The notes: a model not told the origin generated them from the letters alone. A stretch of 64,000 nucleotides of DNA from Pseudaminobacter soli (ex Li et al. 2025) (GCF_029892515.1 NZ_JARXVF010000001.1:248001-312000); one strand, 5' to 3'; numbered from the stretch's first letter, positions 10,728 to 20,204 are shown. Numbers and translations: made by a program.

Positions 10728-12353
10728 TTGGCCGAATTCGACTACATCGTGGTGGGTGCCGGCTCGGCAGGATGCGTGCTGGCCGACCAGCTCTCGAAGG
10801 ATGGCGCAAGCAGCGTCCTGGTGGTGGAAGCCGGCGGTTCGGACAACAGTTTCTGGATCAAGACCCCGATTGGCTATGGCCGCACCTTCTTCAATCCGCG
10901 CATCAACTGGATGTACCACACCGAAGCGGACCCCGAGACCGGGGGTCGCAAGAGCTATTGGCCGCGCGGAAAGGTCGTCGGTGGCTCCAGCTCGATCAAC
11001 GCGCTGATTTATTGCCGGGGAATGCCCGGAGACTTCGAGGATTGGCGGACCGCCGGAGCCAAGGGCTGGGGATGGGACGAGGTTCGCTCCCATTATGAAG
11101 CCATTGAAAGCCGCATCGGCGAAGACGGCACCATCGAGGGCCACGGCCCCCTGTTCATCAGCAATGTCAGGCGCGAGATTCACCCTTCCAACCGGCACTA
11201 TTTCGCGATGGCCGAGGAGATGGGCATGCCCGTTACCGAGGACTGCAATGGCCCCTCGCCTGAAGGCGTGACCCACTACCGCATCACCACTCGAAACGGG
11301 AAGCGCTGGTCTGCGGCCGATGCCTTCCTGAAGCCGGCATTGAAGCGGCCAAACGTTACGCTGGTGAAGGACGCCATGGTGGAGCGCATCGTGGTCGAAG
11401 CGCATCGCGCCACCGGTGTCTCCGTCCTGCTCAAGTCCGGCCGCCAGATCTTCAAGGCGCGCAAGGAAGTCATCGTCAGCGCCGGTTCCGTTAACTCACC
11501 GAAGCTGCTGCAGCTCTCGGGCATCGGCCCCGGCGCGCTGCTTCGGCAGATGGGCATCGCCGTGGTGCACGCCAACGACAATGTCGGCGGCAATCTGCAG
11601 GATCACCTCGGCATCAACTACTACTACAAGGCGACCGAGCCGACCCTGAATTCGATGCTTTCGCCCTGGTGGGGCAAGGTCCTCCAGGGCGCGCGCTATG
11701 TGCTGACGCGGCGCGGCCCGCTCAGCCTCAGCGTGAACCAGTGCGGCGGCTTCGTGCGCTCGAACGAGGCACTGGAGCGGCCGGACCAGCAGCTTTACCT
11801 CAACCCGGTCACCTACACGACCGCGCCGAGCAACAAGCGGCCGATCATCAATCCCGATCCCTTCCCCGGCTTCATCCTTTCATTCCAGCCGACCCGCCCG
11901 ACCAGCCGCGGCCGCATCGACATCGCCTCGCCCGAGGCGATTGCCGCGCCGCGCATCGTGCCGAACTACCTGTCGACCCAGAAAGACCACGACGACGTCA
12001 TCGCCGGCGGCCGGCTGATCCAGCGCATGGCGCGGACGAATGCCATCCGCCGCTTCGCCAAGGAGGCGATGGCCCCCGATGTCCAAGGGTTCGACGACGA
12101 AGCGATCCTCGAAGATTTCAGGGAGCGCTGCGGCTCCGTTTTCCATCCGGTCTCGACCTGCCGGATGGGGCGCGACGAAGCGACCGCCGTGACCGACACC
12201 GAACTGAAGGTGTTCGGCATCGATGGCCTGAGAGTCGTCGACGCATCGGCCTTTCCCAACATCACGTCCGGCAACACCAACGCTCCCACGATCATGCTCG
12301 CCCATCGCGCAGCGAGCCTGATCCTGAAGGATCGTTCGCGCCGGTCCGCCTGA
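10728..12353 (+). CDS. GMC-family FAD oxidoreductase, choline-dehydrogenase-like
   Basis: 541 residues. The Rossmann FAD motif is at the very N-terminus (DYIVVGAGSAGC, 5-16), with the GMC signature region near 80-100 (GGSSSINALIYCRG) and the C-terminal catalytic block HPVSTCRMG with H473 plus N518 in SGNTNAP. The family oxidises alcohols to aldehydes; the substrate here is unknown. The start is TTG at 10728, preceded by GGGGAAGGA with 8-base spacing and placing the FAD motif at the N-terminus as usual. An in-frame ATG at 10584 would add 48 non-conserved residues. First gene of a seven-gene operon; its product would suit the aldehyde dehydrogenase two genes on. Confidence 0.93.
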   Translation: MAEFDYIVVGAGSAGCVLADQLSKDGASSVLVVEAGGSDNSFWIKTPIGYGRTFFNPRINWMYHTEADPETGGRKSYWPRGKVVGGSSSINALIYCRGMPGDFEDWRTAGAKGWGWDEVRSHYEAIESRIGEDGTIEGHGPLFISNVRREIHPSNRHYFAMAEEMGMPVTEDCNGPSPEGVTHYRITTRNGKRWSAADAFLKPALKRPNVTLVKDAMVERIVVEAHRATGVSVLLKSGRQIFKARKEVIVSAGSVNSPKLLQLSGIGPGALLRQMGIAVVHANDNVGGNLQDHLGINYYYKATEPTLNSMLSPWWGKVLQGARYVLTRRGPLSLSVNQCGGFVRSNEALERPDQQLYLNPVTYTTAPSNKRPIINPDPFPGFILSFQPTRPTSRGRIDIASPEAIAAPRIVPNYLSTQKDHDDVIAGGRLIQRMARTNAIRRFAKEAMAPDVQGFDDEAILEDFRERCGSVFHPVSTCRMGRDEATAVTDTELKVFGIDGLRVVDASAFPNITSGNTNAPTIMLAHRAASLILKDRSRRSA

Positions 12354-12377
12354 CCCCCCGCATGGAATGGAATTGCC

Positions 12378-13484
12378 TTGAAAATCCGTAAGCTCGAGAC
12401 CTTCACGAACGATTATGTCGGCTTCGTCCGCCTGACCGCCGAGGATGGCGCCATCGGCTGGGGCCAGCTGTCCACCTATAATTCGGACATCACCGCAAGC
12501 GTCTTCCACCGGCAGATCGCACCATGGGCGCTGGGTCGCGACACCGCCGATCTCGATGCGCTCGTGAGCGAGATTCCCGAGCGCGAGCACAAGTTCGCCT
12601 GCTCGTATCTCTACCGCGCCATGTCCGGCCTCGACACCGCCATCTGGGACCTGCACGGCCAGGTCGAGGGCAAGCCGGTGGTGGAACTGCTCGGCGGCAC
12701 ACCCGGCACCCTGAGGGCCTACGCTTCCTCTATGCGCCGCGACATCACGCCTGAGGCAGAGGCGGAGCGGCTTCTTCGCCTGCGCGACCGCGATGGCTTC
12801 GACGCCTTCAAGTTCCGCATCGGCTCCGAATGCGGGCACGACCGCGACGAGTGGGAAGGCCGCACCGAAACCATCGTGCCGACGATACGCAAGGCGCTGG
12901 GGTCTGATGTCGCACTGCTGGTGGACGCAAATTCCTGCTATTCGCCGCATCGTGCAATCGAGGTCGGGCAGATGCTCGAGGCCAATGGCGTCGAGCATTT
13001 CGAAGAGCCCTGCCCCTATTGGGAAATGGAGCAAACCCGCGAGGTTACGGAGGCGCTTTCGCTTGACGTGACCGGCGGCGAGCAAGACTACGACATGCAG
13101 CATTGGAAGCGTATGGTCGCCATGAAGGCGGTCGACATCGTCCAGCCGGATGTTCTTTATCTCGGCGGCATGACGCGCACCCTGCAGGTGGCTCGCATGG
13201 CGGAAGCTGCCGGCCTGCCCTGCACCCCGCACGCTGCCAATCTCGGGCTGGTGACGCTCTTCACCATGCATCTGCTGCGCGCGATCCCGAACGCCGGAAA
13301 GTATCTCGAATTCTCGATCGAGGGCCCAGACTACTATCCGTGGCAGGAAGGGCTGTTCGTCGAGGACCCCTATGGGGTGACCGACGGCAAGGTGACCATC
13401 ACCGACCGTCCGGGCTGGGGCGTGGAAGTTTCGCCCGAATGGCTCGCCAAGTCGCGCTACCAGCTAAGCGAGGTGGCCGCATGA
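12378..13484 (+). CDS. Enolase-superfamily dehydratase/racemase (MR/MLE type)
   Basis: 368 residues with the capping domain (1-115) and TIM-barrel of the mandelate racemase/muconate lactonizing group. Metal ligands are D183 (LLVDANS), E209 (HFEEPCP) and E235 (TGGEQDY). The acid/base groups are a K145-x-R147 motif in FKFRIG and a D258/H285 dyad (VQPDVLYLGG, TPHAANLG), as in acid-sugar dehydratases of the MR subgroup. These residues imply abstraction of a proton next to a carboxylate. The exact substrate is not readable. TTG start, 24 bases after the GMC gene; the end overlaps the next ATG by 4 bases, so translation is probably coupled. Confidence 0.9.
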   Translation: MKIRKLETFTNDYVGFVRLTAEDGAIGWGQLSTYNSDITASVFHRQIAPWALGRDTADLDALVSEIPEREHKFACSYLYRAMSGLDTAIWDLHGQVEGKPVVELLGGTPGTLRAYASSMRRDITPEAEAERLLRLRDRDGFDAFKFRIGSECGHDRDEWEGRTETIVPTIRKALGSDVALLVDANSCYSPHRAIEVGQMLEANGVEHFEEPCPYWEMEQTREVTEALSLDVTGGEQDYDMQHWKRMVAMKAVDIVQPDVLYLGGMTRTLQVARMAEAAGLPCTPHAANLGLVTLFTMHLLRAIPNAGKYLEFSIEGPDYYPWQEGLFVEDPYGVTDGKVTITDRPGWGVEVSPEWLAKSRYQLSEVAA

Positions 13485-14971
13485 CGCGCTCTGCCGAGGA
13501 TCTGGCCAAGGCCTATTTCGCAACCGGGGCAGTCGAAGAACTGCCCAGCGGGCATTTCATCCATGGCGCTTTCGTGCCCGGAAGCTTCGGCGACATGCTG
13601 GAGAGCTACGATCCCGGCCTGGGTCGCGCCTTTGCCAGCTTCAGCGCAGGCAACGCCGACGACATCGCAAAAGCCGTCGAATCGGCAGAGAAGGGCCTTG
13701 CCGTCTGGCGGGATACGCCGCCTGCCAAGCGCTGCCAGATCCTCAATCGCGCCGCGGCACTGATCCGCGAACGAGGCGAGTATCTGGCCTTCGTTGAAAC
13801 GCTCGATTCCGGCAAGACGCTGGTCGAAGCCCGTGGCGACGTTCAGTCTTGCGCGCGCTTCTTTGAATATTATGCGGGTGTGGCCGACAAGCTCCAGGGC
13901 AGCTCGATCCCCCTCGGCCCCGGCCTGACGAGCTGGACCGAACGCGAACCGGTCGGCATCACGGCCCACATCATTCCGTGGAACTACCCGACCTCGACCT
14001 TTGCCCGTGGCATCGCCCCGGCGCTGGCCGCCGGTTGCGCGGTGGTTGCCAAACCGGCGGAAACCACTCCCTTCACGGCTCTTATCCTGGCGCAATGGCT
14101 GCATGAGGCCGGCGTGCCGGCCGGTGTTCTCAACGTCGTCACCGGGCTAGGCCAGGATGCCGGCGCGCCGCTGGTGCGTCATCCCTCCATCGCGCATGTC
14201 ACCTTCACCGGCTCGGTCGCAACCGGCGTCGGCGTCATGCAGGCAGCCGCGCCGAACGTCACCCGCCTCACCCTGGAACTCGGCGGAAAATCGCCCCTCA
14301 TCGCGCTTGCCGACTGCGACCTGGACAGGGCCGTCGACGGGGCGCTCTGGGCGATCTTCTCCAATGCCGGCCAGATCTGCTCGGCGGGTTCGCGCCTAGT
14401 GGTCGAACGCTCGATCCATGACGAGCTCTTGGAAAAGCTGATCGCGAAGGCGCGCGCCCTGAAACTCGGTCATGGCCTCTCGACGGCCGACGTCGGCGCA
14501 ATCAATTCCAAGCTGCATCTCAGCCGCATCGCCGGCCATGTCGACGCCGCACGCGCTCGCGGCTGCCGGATCGTTACCGGCGGACAGGCCGCGGTCGATC
14601 CGGAAACCGGCGCAGGCTGGTTCTTCGAGCCCACGATCATCGACGATGTCGCCACGACCGACCCTGCAATCCAGGAGGAGATTTTCGGTCCGGTGCTCGC
14701 CGTACAAGTCGTGGACAACGAGGACGAGGCTATCGCCATCGCCAATGCAACCGAGTACGGGCTCGTCGCAGGCATCTACACGCGTGATGTCGGCAAGGCG
14801 CTTCGCCTCGCCCGTTCCATCGATGCCGGCCAGGTGACGGTCAATGATTATTGGGCCGGCGGCATCGAAGTGCCGTTCGGCGGCAACAGGAAGTCCGGCT
14901 TCGGGCGCGAAAAAGGCCTCGAAGGTATCGACGCCTATACCCGGACGAAGGCGATCACGATCCGACACTGA
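13481..14971 (+). CDS. NAD(P)-dependent aldehyde dehydrogenase
   Basis: 496 residues of the classical ALDH family. N168 lies in IIPWNYP, the general base is E266 in LELGGKSP, and the nucleophile C300 is in NAGQICSAG. The C-terminal PFGGNRKSGFGRE block is typical of betaine-aldehyde/gamma-aminobutyraldehyde-like enzymes. It would oxidise an aldehyde, plausibly one made by the GMC enzyme, to a carboxylate. ATG overlaps the preceding stop (ATGA). The substrate-binding protein follows 32 bases downstream. Confidence 0.94.
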   Translation: MTRSAEDLAKAYFATGAVEELPSGHFIHGAFVPGSFGDMLESYDPGLGRAFASFSAGNADDIAKAVESAEKGLAVWRDTPPAKRCQILNRAAALIRERGEYLAFVETLDSGKTLVEARGDVQSCARFFEYYAGVADKLQGSSIPLGPGLTSWTEREPVGITAHIIPWNYPTSTFARGIAPALAAGCAVVAKPAETTPFTALILAQWLHEAGVPAGVLNVVTGLGQDAGAPLVRHPSIAHVTFTGSVATGVGVMQAAAPNVTRLTLELGGKSPLIALADCDLDRAVDGALWAIFSNAGQICSAGSRLVVERSIHDELLEKLIAKARALKLGHGLSTADVGAINSKLHLSRIAGHVDAARARGCRIVTGGQAAVDPETGAGWFFEPTIIDDVATTDPAIQEEIFGPVLAVQVVDNEDEAIAIANATEYGLVAGIYTRDVGKALRLARSIDAGQVTVNDYWAGGIEVPFGGNRKSGFGREKGLEGIDAYTRTKAITIRH

Positions 14972-15003
14972 CCAGAGATATCAACCATCCCAAGGAGGAA
15001 CGG

Positions 15004-16593
15004 ATGAACGACCATCTTGATACACTGAAGCGCTCGCTGATCGGCGGGCAGATCGACCGTCGCGGCTTCATGACGGGCGCGCTGGCATTCGGCGTCGGCC
15101 TGTCCATGGCTTCTTCGGCGCTTGCCCAGGCCGAGAAGGCGACGCCCAAGCAGGGCGGCACGCTGCGCGTAGGCTTCCTGCAGGGTTCGACCTCGGACTC
15201 CTTCGACCCCGCGACCTACAACAACGACTTCATGTTCGTTACGAACTATGCGGTCTTCAACCACCTCACCGAGTTCGCCCCGGGCGGCGCCATCGCCCCC
15301 GAACTGGCCGAGAGCTTCGAGGCCGAGCCGGGCGCGAAGGTCTGGACCTTCAAGCTGCGCAAGGATGTCGAGTTCTCCGACGGCAAGAAGCTGACGGCCG
15401 CCGACGTGCTCGCCTCCATCGACTATCACCGCGGCGAGGATTCGAAATCGGCCGTGAAGCCGGTTCTCGCCCAGATCGCCGAAATGAAGGCGTCCGATGA
15501 CCACACCGTGGTCTTCACGCTGACCACCGGCAATGCCGACTTCCCCTACATCTTCGCCGACTACCACCTCTGCGTGAAGCAGGCCGTGGACGGCAAGATC
15601 GATCCGATGAGCCGCATCGGCACCGGCGGCTATGTGGTGGAAAGCTTCGAGCCGGGCGTGCGCATCAAGCTGAAGCGCCGCGAAAGCTACTGGAAGGAAG
15701 GCCGCGCGCATTTCGAGCAGGTCGAGATCACAACGATCTCGGACACCGCTGCCCGTATGAACGCGCTGATGACCGGCCAGGTGGACGTGGTCGACCGTCC
15801 GGACCTGAAAACCATCCATCTCCTGAAGCGCGCGCCGGGCGTGCGCGTCGAGACGACCTCCGGCACGCTGCACTACACGATGCCGATGCACGTCAACACG
15901 CCGCCCTACGACAATCGCGATGTCCGCACCGCGCTCAAGCTGGCGATCAACCGCGAGGAACTCGTGGACAAGATCCTGCGCGGCTACGGCACGGTCGGCA
16001 ACGACCATCCGGTCGCCAAGTCGATGCCCTTCTTCGATGCGACGATCGAGCAGCGCGCCTATGACCCGGAGAAGGCCAAGTTCCACCTGAAGCAGGCGGG
16101 GCTTTCCAGCCTCGATGTCCAGCTGTTCACCTCGGAAGCTGCCTTCGAAGGCGCGGTCGACGCTTCGCTGCTCTATGCCGAGCAGGCCAAGAAGGCCGGC
16201 ATCAACATCGAGGTCGTCCGTCAGCCGAGCGACGGCTACTGGTCCAATGTGTGGCTGGTGAAGCCGTTCTGCACCAGCTACTGGGGCGGCCGCCCGACCC
16301 CGGACTGGATGTTCACCGCCGGCTATTCTAAGGACGCCGAGTGGAACGACACCAAGTGGCAGAACGAGCGCTTCAACGCTCTGCTGCTCGAGGCCCGCGC
16401 CGAGATCGATCAGAACAAGCGTGCGGAAATGTACTCCGAGATGCAGCGCCTGTGCCGCGACGATGGCGGCGCGCTCATCCCGATGTTCGGCCAGTACGTC
16501 TTCGCGCTGCGCGACCAGGTCCAGCACGGCGAGCTGAGCGAGCAGTGGAACCTCGACAGCCTGCGCTTTGTCGAGCGCTGGTGGATGGCCTAA
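15004..16593 (+). CDS. ABC importer substrate-binding protein, family 5, Tat-exported
   Basis: 529 residues. A twin-arginine signal is seen at 18-24 (DRRGFMT), then a hydrophobic stretch and an ALAQA cleavage region near 40. The mature part is a peptide/opine/glutathione-type periplasmic binding protein (GGTLRVGF start, TLRKDV-type block KLRKDVEFSDGKKLTAADV). Strong SD AAGGAGGA ends 4 bases before ATG. Members bind dipeptides, opines, sugars or other solutes, so the family does not define the ligand. A 12-bp hairpin follows, probably to keep this gene's mRNA more abundant than the permease part. Confidence 0.93.
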   Translation: MNDHLDTLKRSLIGGQIDRRGFMTGALAFGVGLSMASSALAQAEKATPKQGGTLRVGFLQGSTSDSFDPATYNNDFMFVTNYAVFNHLTEFAPGGAIAPELAESFEAEPGAKVWTFKLRKDVEFSDGKKLTAADVLASIDYHRGEDSKSAVKPVLAQIAEMKASDDHTVVFTLTTGNADFPYIFADYHLCVKQAVDGKIDPMSRIGTGGYVVESFEPGVRIKLKRRESYWKEGRAHFEQVEITTISDTAARMNALMTGQVDVVDRPDLKTIHLLKRAPGVRVETTSGTLHYTMPMHVNTPPYDNRDVRTALKLAINREELVDKILRGYGTVGNDHPVAKSMPFFDATIEQRAYDPEKAKFHLKQAGLSSLDVQLFTSEAAFEGAVDASLLYAEQAKKAGINIEVVRQPSDGYWSNVWLVKPFCTSYWGGRPTPDWMFTAGYSKDAEWNDTKWQNERFNALLLEARAEIDQNKRAEMYSEMQRLCRDDGGALIPMFGQYVFALRDQVQHGELSEQWNLDSLRFVERWWMA

Positions 16594-16610
16594 TAGGTAC
16601 GACACAGGCT

Positions 16611-16637
16611 CTGCCGGGAAGCCACGCTTCCCGGCAG
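16611..16637 (+). promoter_or_regulatory. 12-bp intercistronic hairpin after the binding-protein gene
   Basis: CTGCCGGGAAGC (16611-16622), loop CAC, then the exact complement GCTTCCCGGCAG (16626-16637). No U-run, so it is more likely an mRNA-stabilising or partial-termination element. This is the usual site for one between a binding-protein gene and its permeases. Confidence 0.7.
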
Positions 16638-16694
16638 TGTCATTGGATGACGGCAGGGAGAAGCCGGCATCCCGAACGAAGCCAGGGAGGCGGC

Positions 16695-17654
16695 ATGGGA
16701 CGTATCTGGATCCTCGTGGGGGAGCGGCTGGCGCTCGGCGTCATCACGCTGATCGCGGTCTCGGCGCTGATCTTCATCGGCGTGGAGCTCTTGCCGGGCG
16801 ACCTCGCACAGCAGATCCTGGGGCAGTCCGCCACGCCCGAGACCGTCGCCGCGTTCCGGCGCGAGCTGGGGCTCGACCAGCCCGCGGTCCAGCGCTATCT
16901 CCATTGGCTTCTCGGAGCCGTCCAGGGCGATTTCGGCACGTCGCTCGCCAATAATCGCCCGATTTCCGAACTCCTGTCGGTCAGGCTGGGCAATACGCTG
17001 TTCCTGGCTGCCTTTGCCGCCACGGTCTCGATCCCGCTGGCGCTGACCCTCGGCATCCTGGCCGCGCTTTACCGCAACTCGATCTTCGACCGCCTTTGCA
17101 ACGTGGTGGCGTTGATCTGGGTGTCGCTGCCTGAATTCTTCGTCGCCTATGTGCTGATCCTGTTCCTGTCGGTGCGGCTGGCGCTGTTTCCCTCGCTGTC
17201 CAACATCGATGCCGGCATGCCGTTCGGCGAGCTCGTCTACCGCTCCTTCCTGCCTGCGCTCACCCTAGTGCTTGTGGTGGTGGCGCACATGATGCGCATG
17301 ACCCGGGCCGCAATCATCAACGTGCTCGCAAGCCCCTATATCGAGATGGCGAGGCTGAAGGGCATGAGCCGGCTGCGCGTCATCCTTTATCACGCGCTTC
17401 CCAATGCGCTGGCGCCCATCATCAATGTCGTGGCGCTCAATCTCGCCTATCTCGTCGTCGGCGTCGTGGTTGTTGAGGTCGTGTTCGTCTATCCCGGCCT
17501 CGGCCAGCTCTTCGTCGATGCCGTGACGCATCGCGACGTCATGGTGGTCCAGTCGGTCGGCCTGCTCTTCGCCGCCGCCTACATCCTGCTCAACCTCATT
17601 GCCGACGTGCTGTCGATCGTGACCAACCCGCGCCTCATGGGCGAACGGAGGTAA
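16695..17654 (+). CDS. ABC importer permease, DppB-like
   Basis: 319 residues with six predicted membrane helices: the first at 7-30, a periplasmic domain to about 95, and the rest in the C-terminal two thirds. The EAA loop that docks the ATPase reads EMARLKGMSRLRV. N-terminal features (GVELLPGDLAQ, FRRELGLDQP) match the DppB/OppB family. SD AGGGAGG at 16684-16690. The stop codon overlaps the next start by one base (TAATG). Confidence 0.94.
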   Translation: MGRIWILVGERLALGVITLIAVSALIFIGVELLPGDLAQQILGQSATPETVAAFRRELGLDQPAVQRYLHWLLGAVQGDFGTSLANNRPISELLSVRLGNTLFLAAFAATVSIPLALTLGILAALYRNSIFDRLCNVVALIWVSLPEFFVAYVLILFLSVRLALFPSLSNIDAGMPFGELVYRSFLPALTLVLVVVAHMMRMTRAAIINVLASPYIEMARLKGMSRLRVILYHALPNALAPIINVVALNLAYLVVGVVVVEVVFVYPGLGQLFVDAVTHRDVMVVQSVGLLFAAAYILLNLIADVLSIVTNPRLMGERR

Positions 17655-18487
17655 TGGCCATGACCCGCTTCTTTCAGACCTTGAGAACCGCCCCTTGCAC
17701 CGCCTTGTTCGGTACGGCCGTGATCCTGCTGGTGGCCGTCATCGCGATATTTGCGCCGGTCATCGCCCCCTATGGCGAGACCGCGATCGTCGGGGAACAA
17801 TACGAGCCCTGGAGCAGCCAGTTCCTGTTCGGAACCGACAATCTCGGCCGCGACATGTTCTCCCGCCTGATCTATGGCACGCGCAATACGGTCGGCCTCG
17901 CTTTGCTGACGACGGCGATCGCCTTCACCGTCGGCTCGCTGCTCGGCATCGTGGCCGCTGTGGTTGGCGGCATGACGGATCGTCTGCTTTCACGCATCAT
18001 CGATGTGATCATGGCGATCCCTTCGCTGATCCTTGCGCTGATGCTGCTCACCATCGTTGGCGCTTCGGTTGCAAGCATGGTGCTTGTCATCGCGTTGATC
18101 TACGTCGCGCCTGTCTTCCGCCTCGCCCGCGCCTCGGCCCAGTCGGTGGTCGTGATGGACTATATCCAGGCGGCGCGACTGCGCGGAGAAGGCCTTGGCT
18201 GGCTCGTCGTGAAGGAGGTGCTACCAAACATCGCCTCAACGCTCGTCGCCGAATTCGGCCTGCGTTTCTGCTTCGTGTTCCTGTTCATCGCTGCCCTCTC
18301 CTTCCTCGGCCTGGGCATCCAGCCGCCGACCGCCGACTGGGGTTCGATGCTGAAGGAAAACGCCACGCTCATCAGCTTCGGCGACATTACCCCGCTGCTG
18401 CCGGCTGCAGCGATCGCGCTGCTCACCGTGTCGATCAATTTCGTGGTCGACTGGATGCTGCATCGCTCGAGCGGATTGAAGGACTGA
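17654..18487 (+). CDS. ABC importer permease, DppC-like
   Basis: 277 residues, six hydrophobic segments, beginning with a helix at about 14-38. It has the DppC-type motif FLFGTDNLGRDMFSR and the EAA loop QAARLRGEGLGWLVVKEVLPN. It pairs with the upstream DppB-like subunit to form the membrane channel. Start is ATG at 17654, overlapping the previous stop; a second in-frame ATG lies at 17660. Confidence 0.94.
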   Translation: MAMTRFFQTLRTAPCTALFGTAVILLVAVIAIFAPVIAPYGETAIVGEQYEPWSSQFLFGTDNLGRDMFSRLIYGTRNTVGLALLTTAIAFTVGSLLGIVAAVVGGMTDRLLSRIIDVIMAIPSLILALMLLTIVGASVASMVLVIALIYVAPVFRLARASAQSVVVMDYIQAARLRGEGLGWLVVKEVLPNIASTLVAEFGLRFCFVFLFIAALSFLGLGIQPPTADWGSMLKENATLISFGDITPLLPAAAIALLTVSINFVVDWMLHRSSGLKD

Positions 18488-18490
18488 GCC

Positions 18491-20128
18491 ATGAAGACCG
18501 TCGGCAAAGATCGCTCTCCCTTGCTGACGATCCGCGATTTGCGGATCGAGGGCAAATCTTCGAACGGCTGGACGAGACTGGTTGACGGTATCGACCTCGA
18601 CCTGGCGCGCGGCGAGGTTCTCGGCCTCATAGGGGAATCGGGTGCCGGTAAATCCACGCTCGGCCTTGCCGCGATGGGTTTCACCCGCGATGGCTGCCGC
18701 ATCGTCTCCGGCTCCGTCGACTTCGACGGCATTGATCTCGCCCGCTGTGGCGAGCACGTCCGGCGCGACTTCCGCGGCAAGCGGATCGCCTATGTAGCCC
18801 AGTCCGCCGCTGCCTCCTTCAATCCGGCGCACAAGCTCATCGACCAGCATTGCGAGGTGCCGGTCGTCAAGAAGGTGATGCCGCGCGCACAGGCAGAGGA
18901 AGGCGCCGTCGAACTTTACCGCAAGATGCGCCTGCCGCAGCCGGAGGGCATCGGCTTTCGCTATCCGCACCAGGTTTCGGGCGGCCAGCTGCAGCGGGCC
19001 ATGACGGCCATGGCCATGGCCTGCAAGCCGGATCTCATCATTTTTGACGAGCCGACCACCGCGCTCGATGTCACCACCCAGATCGAGGTGCTTGCATCGA
19101 TCCGGGACATAGTCGAGCAGTTCGGCACCGCGGCGATCTACATCAGCCACGACCTTGCCGTCGTCGCCCAGATGGCCGATCGCATCACCGTGCTGAAAAA
19201 CGGCCGCGCCGTCGAGACGGCCGCGACCCGGACCATGCTTTCCGAGCCGCAGGAGGACTATACAAAGTCCCTGTGGGCGGTGCGCTCGCTGGAACGCCCC
19301 AGGCAGGAGCGCAGCACCGGCGCGCAGCCCGTGCTGAGCCTCAGGAATATCGACGCGGGCTATGGCGCGGCCAAGGTGCTGGAGGACGTCTCCTTCGACA
19401 TCCATCGCGGCCAGACTGTTGCGGTTGTCGGCGAATCCGGATCGGGGAAATCGACGGCCGCGCGCGTCATCAGCGGTATTCTGAAGCCCTCGCGCGGCGA
19501 GGTTTTGTTCGAAGGGCGCAAGCTCCCGACGGACTATCTAGCCCGGAGCCGCGAAGACCTTCGTCACGTCCAGATGATCTACCAGATGCCTGATACGGCG
19601 CTCAATCCGCGCCAATCCATCCGGGACATCATCGGGCGGCCGGTCGAATTCTATCTCGGCCTCAAGGGCCGCGAGAAGGAGCAGCGCATCCGCGCATTGC
19701 TCGAGCAGATCGAGCTTGATCCGGCGATCTATATGGACCGGCGGCCGACGGAGCTTTCAGGTGGGCAGAAGCAGCGCATTGGCATCGCCCGGGCGCTGGC
19801 GGCGGAACCGAAGTTCATCATCTGCGACGAGGTGACTTCGGCGCTCGACCAGCTCGTGGCCGCCGGCATCCTGGCGCTTCTGGCGCGGGTGCAGAAGGAG
19901 CGCGACCTTGCGCTGATGTTCATCACGCACGACCTGGCGACGGTGAAGGCCGTGGCCGACGAGGTGGTGGTGATGCAGTACGGGCGCGTCGTCGAAACGG
20001 GCGCGGTCGAAACCGTCTTCGCCAACCCCGAGCACGCATACACCACGCACCTGTTGCAATCGGTGCCTGAGATGGACCCCGACTGGCTGACCCGCCGCAC
20101 GATGGCGAACCGGGAGGTCCCGGCTTAG
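18491..20128 (+). CDS. ABC importer ATPase, fused DppD-DppF type
   Basis: 545 residues carrying two complete nucleotide-binding domains in one chain. First half: Walker A GESGAGKST (48-56), signature VSGGQLQR, Walker B IIFDEPTTALD. Second half: GESGSGKST, LSGGQKQR, IICDEVTSALD. The fusion means one polypeptide can power the two permeases. The last gene of the operon; the next plus-strand gene is 2 kb away, and a 10-bp hairpin follows at 20162. Confidence 0.95.
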   Translation: MKTVGKDRSPLLTIRDLRIEGKSSNGWTRLVDGIDLDLARGEVLGLIGESGAGKSTLGLAAMGFTRDGCRIVSGSVDFDGIDLARCGEHVRRDFRGKRIAYVAQSAAASFNPAHKLIDQHCEVPVVKKVMPRAQAEEGAVELYRKMRLPQPEGIGFRYPHQVSGGQLQRAMTAMAMACKPDLIIFDEPTTALDVTTQIEVLASIRDIVEQFGTAAIYISHDLAVVAQMADRITVLKNGRAVETAATRTMLSEPQEDYTKSLWAVRSLERPRQERSTGAQPVLSLRNIDAGYGAAKVLEDVSFDIHRGQTVAVVGESGSGKSTAARVISGILKPSRGEVLFEGRKLPTDYLARSREDLRHVQMIYQMPDTALNPRQSIRDIIGRPVEFYLGLKGREKEQRIRALLEQIELDPAIYMDRRPTELSGGQKQRIGIARALAAEPKFIICDEVTSALDQLVAAGILALLARVQKERDLALMFITHDLATVKAVADEVVVMQYGRVVETGAVETVFANPEHAYTTHLLQSVPEMDPDWLTRRTMANREVPA

Positions 20129-20161
20129 GCCTCGAGTTGCTGTAAGCTCTCTGCGGGAAGT

Positions 20162-20190
20162 TACCCGGCGCGTCATAGATGCGCCGGGTA
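20162..20190. terminator. Hairpin after the ABC operon
   Basis: TACCCGGCGC (20162-20171), 9-base loop, GCGCCGGGTA (20181-20190). No T-run on either side; it lies between the convergent ABC operon and the GDYxxLxY gene and probably helps end both transcripts. Confidence 0.5.
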
Positions 20191-20204
20191 GCATTGCCGG
20201 GCCC

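Noticed and set aside
14935-16605. 556-codon minus-strand frame
   Set aside because: Antisense to the Tat-exported substrate-binding protein gene.
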